From Bacillus cabrialesii (GTDB lineage: Bacteria > Bacillota > Bacilli > Bacillales > Bacillaceae), in assembly GCF_004124315.2 (NCBI RefSeq), contig NZ_CP096889.1, forward strand, positions 2,773,001 through 2,837,000: a stretch of 64,000 nt of DNA, given 5' to 3'. A program made the position numbers and the translations under genes. Of this stretch, positions 61,682-64,000 are shown piece after piece (within the stretch, counting starts at the first letter, position 1; the number at the start of each line of letters is the position of its first letter). Under the pieces are notes generated by a model. It was not told the DNA's origin. It searched no databases and was given only the letters and a program-made list of their open reading frames with translations.

Positions 61682-61939
61682 TCAATCCTTTTCTTTAAGC
61701 TGACGCTCCAGTTTCTCATATTTCTCTTGTAATTTGACATAATCGTGTACCACATTTACCGCTGTCAGCACTGCAAGTTTATTTATATCAAGGTATGGAT
61801 TTTTTTCATTGATTTCTCTCATTTTATCATCAACAATTCCGGCGACATACCTCATATGGGCTCTGCTTTCTTCACCGACAATCGTGAAGTGCTGGCCGTA
61901 AATGTCAACGGTTGTTTTTGTTTTTTTGCCGTCAGACAA
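61682..61939 (-). CDS. zapA: Cell division protein ZapA
   Basis: 85-residue protein that bundles FtsZ filaments and stabilises the Z ring. The beta-alpha N-terminal domain (TTVDIYGQHFTIVGEE) is followed by a coiled-coil C-terminus (VKLQEKYEKLERQLKEKD). The start is TTG at 61939 with GGAGGAG 5 nt upstream. It is the first gene of zapA-yshB and is divergent from rnhC. Confidence 0.95.
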   Translation of the reverse strand: MSDGKKTKTTVDIYGQHFTIVGEESRAHMRYVAGIVDDKMREINEKNPYLDINKLAVLTAVNVVHDYVKLQEKYEKLERQLKEKD

Positions 61940-62072
61940 CGCTTCTCCTCCATTCCGTGAGAATCCTAGTTCTTATCATAACACGTTTATTAAATGAATG
62001 GAAAGACGAGCCTCCCGCTGTTATGATACACTGGTATATACAGCGAAAAGTGTAAAAAAAGGAGATTATTAC

Positions 62073-63014
62073 GTGTCCCATTCTGTGATAAAAGTATCGT
62101 TGTCTGCTATTGACCAAATGAAAATGACGTACAGCGGTTCGCTTACTGCCTCTGTTCCGCAGGGAGCCGTTTTTCAGGCGAAACCGCCAGGCTGTACCAT
62201 TACAGCATATAAATCCGGCAAGGTTTTGTTTCAAGGCAAAAACGCAGCCGCAGAATCCGCGCGCTGGGGGACAGCAGAGCCGCAGGAAAAGAAGAAAACG
62301 GCAAAAAAGCCGGCTGATCCCCGCTATGCGCCTCCGGCAGATATCGCCGGAATGTCTGTTATCGGCTCTGATGAGGTCGGAACCGGAGATTACTTTGGCC
62401 CGATGACGGTTGTATGCGCGTACGTTGACAAAACTATGCTTCCTTTAATGAAGGAACTCGGTGTAAAGGATTCTAAAGACTTAAAGGATCCGCAAATCAT
62501 TGAGATCGCCCGAAACCTGATCAAAACCATTCCGTACAGCCTGCTGGTTTTAAAGAATGAAAAGTACAACAGCATGCAGGAAAAAGGCATGAGCCAAGGG
62601 AAAATGAAAGCTTTGCTGCACAATCAAGCCATCACCCATTTGTTAAGAAAAATGGACGGGGTAAAGCCTGAGGCCATTTTGATTGACCAATTCGCTGAGC
62701 CCGGCGTCTACTTCAATCATTTAAAGGGCAGAGACATTGTGAAGGAGCGGACCTATTTCAGCACAAAGGCTGAAGGCATCCACCTGTCAGTCGCCGCTGC
62801 TTCCATCATTGCGAGATATTCATTTTTAATGGAAATGGATAAACTGTCACGCGAGGCAGGAATGACACTTCCGAAAGGGGCCGGCCCGCACGTGGATGAA
62901 GCGGCCGCCAAGCTGATCCTTCAAAAAGGGGCCTCCGCTCTCAGAACCTTTACAAAACTCCACTTTGCCAATACGCAAAAAGCGCAGCGCCTTGCTGATA
63001 AAAAACGTTCATAG
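62073..63014 (+). CDS. rnhC: Ribonuclease HIII
   Basis: Degrades the RNA strand of RNA-DNA hybrids. The 313-residue protein has an N-terminal TBP-like substrate-binding domain (about 1-85), then the RNase H type 2 catalytic domain with SDEVGTGDYFGP. Further acidic residues sit in GVKDSKDLKD and ILIDQF. GTG at 62073 is preceded by AAAGGAGA 8 nt upstream; an in-frame ATG upstream lacks such a site. It is the only plus-strand gene in this part. Confidence 0.97.
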   Translation: MSHSVIKVSLSAIDQMKMTYSGSLTASVPQGAVFQAKPPGCTITAYKSGKVLFQGKNAAAESARWGTAEPQEKKKTAKKPADPRYAPPADIAGMSVIGSDEVGTGDYFGPMTVVCAYVDKTMLPLMKELGVKDSKDLKDPQIIEIARNLIKTIPYSLLVLKNEKYNSMQEKGMSQGKMKALLHNQAITHLLRKMDGVKPEAILIDQFAEPGVYFNHLKGRDIVKERTYFSTKAEGIHLSVAAASIIARYSFLMEMDKLSREAGMTLPKGAGPHVDEAAAKLILQKGASALRTFTKLHFANTQKAQRLADKKRS

Positions 63015-63048
63015 AAAAAAGCTTGCAGAGAAATCTGCAAGCTTTTTT
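63014..63048. terminator. Bidirectional terminator, rnhC / pheT
   Basis: AAAAAAGCTTGCAGA / TCTGCAAGCTTTTTT perfect 15-bp arms. Confidence 0.95.
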
Positions 63049-63049
63049 A

Positions 63050-64000
63050 TCAGCCTCTCAAAACAGCCTGATATGTGTCTTCTAACGCTTTCAGCACTTT
63101 GCTATGCGCTTTTGTCACTTCTTCTTCTGTCAGCGTTTGTTCAGGGTTGACATACTGGAGTGAGAAAGCGACTGATTTTTTGCCTTCCTCCATATGCTCG
63201 CCTTCGTATACGTCAAAGACAGATACTTCTTTCAGAAGCTTGCCTCCAGCCTCTTTAATGACGCTCTCAAGCTGGCCGCTTGTGACGGATTTATCTGTGA
63301 CAAGCGCGATATCACGTGTCACAGACGGATATTTTGGAATCGCCGTGTAAACAAGCGGCGCTGTTTCCGCTGCGAGCAGTGCATGAAGATCAAGCTCAAA
63401 CACGTATGTTTCTTTTATATCCAATTCTTTTTCCAATGAAGGATGGACTTGGCCGATGAAGCCGATAAGAGAACCATTCAACAGAATGTTCGCTGTTCTG
63501 CCCGGGTGCAGCTGTTTGCGTTCAGACTGAACAAATTCAATGCTGTCGAGAACGTTCAGTTTGTCTAACAGCCCTTCCACAATTCCTTTGACGACAAAGA
63601 AATCAACCGGTTTTTTCTCGCCTTGCCACAGCTGCTTGCGCCATAATCCGGTAACAGCTCCTGCCACGCGTTCTGTTTCGACAGGTTTTGTGTCCTCTTC
63701 CTTCGTCAGGAAAACGGAGCCGACTTCATACAGTGCGACTGAGTCAGTCTGTCTCGCCAGGTTGTAAGAAACGGATTCAAGCAGATTCGGAACAAGACTG
63801 TGTCTGAGAATGCTTCTTTCTTCACTCATTGGAAGCGCAAGCACAGTGTTCAGGGATTTTTCGATCGCAAACGCTGCCGCTTTTTTCTCATTTGTCAGTG
63901 AGTAAGTGATAGCTTGTGACAAGCCTGCGCCTTCAAGAAAACGTCTGACTTTACGGCGTTTTGCCTGATATGGCGTTAATCCGCCTGTTGTTCCCGCTGT
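63050..64000 (-). CDS. pheT: Phenylalanyl-tRNA synthetase beta subunit (partial, 3' part)
   Basis: Open through the window edge; only the C-terminal 316 codons are inside. Visible: part of the catalytic-like B6/B7 region (LRHSLVPNLLESVSYNLAR) and the C-terminal ferredoxin-like anticodon-binding domain (YPSVTRDIALVTDKSV through VLKALEDTYQAVLRG). The full protein is about 800 residues in the family. It pairs with PheS to charge tRNA-Phe. The start lies beyond base 64000. Confidence 0.97.
   Translation of the reverse strand, partial: TAGTTGGLTPYQAKRRKVRRFLEGAGLSQAITYSLTNEKKAAAFAIEKSLNTVLALPMSEERSILRHSLVPNLLESVSYNLARQTDSVALYEVGSVFLTKEEDTKPVETERVAGAVTGLWRKQLWQGEKKPVDFFVVKGIVEGLLDKLNVLDSIEFVQSERKQLHPGRTANILLNGSLIGFIGQVHPSLEKELDIKETYVFELDLHALLAAETAPLVYTAIPKYPSVTRDIALVTDKSVTSGQLESVIKEAGGKLLKEVSVFDVYEGEHMEEGKKSVAFSLQYVNPEQTLTEEEVTKAHSKVLKALEDTYQAVLRG

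Overview
The window is a chromosomal segment of a Bacillus of the B. subtilis group. The gene order (comC-folC-valS, spoVID, hemAXCDBL, lonA/lonB/clpX/tig, ilv-leu, gerE, sdhCAB, lysC, uvrC, trxA, lcfA operon, mutSB, rnhC, pheT) and nearly every protein length match what I remember of B. subtilis 168. Scattered substitutions and a longer SpoVID suggest a close relative rather than 168 itself. That species call rests on memory, not on a search. Almost all genes lie on the minus strand. The plus-strand exceptions are a 63-aa membrane protein, ysxD, ysnD, ysnE, ysnF, yslB and rnhC.

Layout: 1-5300 holds comC (competence), folC and valS with its T-box leader. 5400-8600 holds a small membrane protein and the spore-coat genes ysxE and spoVID. 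8700-14960 is the haem operon hemAXCDBL behind two tandem PerR boxes. 15190-16505 has convergent ysxD and ysxC, separated by an unusual 206-bp duplicated unit. 16500-23630 carries proteolysis and folding genes (lonA, lonB, clpX, tig), followed by the TPR gene ysoA. 24976-33530 is the branched-chain amino acid operon ilvBHC-leuABCD with T-box, cre and TnrA signals. 33827-35788 holds ysnD, ysnE and the SigB gene ysnF. A tRNA-Arg(UCU) gene follows, then ysnB, rdgB, rph, gerM, racE, ysmB, gerE and ysmA. 41598-44764 is succinate dehydrogenase. yslB, lysC (lysine riboswitch), uvrC and trxA come next. 49690-51177 is an AraR/CcpA-type arabinofuranosidase gene. 51393-56371 is the fatty-acid oxidation operon lcfA-fadR-fadB-etfB-etfA. 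56464-61939 is zapA-yshB-polX-mutSB-yshE plus a 26-aa ORF. rnhC and the 3' part of pheT close the window.

The segment is core genome: I see no phage, insertion sequence or CRISPR array. Regulation is readable in many places: three cis-acting RNA leaders, PerR, ComK, FadR, AraR, CcpA, TnrA and SigB/SigE/SigK signals. The observations most worth a second look are small: a decayed gerE fragment beside gerE, the 206-bp unit between ysxD and ysxC, three small membrane-protein ORFs with good ribosome-binding sites, and an expanded 17-residue repeat in SpoVID.

I did not find a convincing new multi-gene system.
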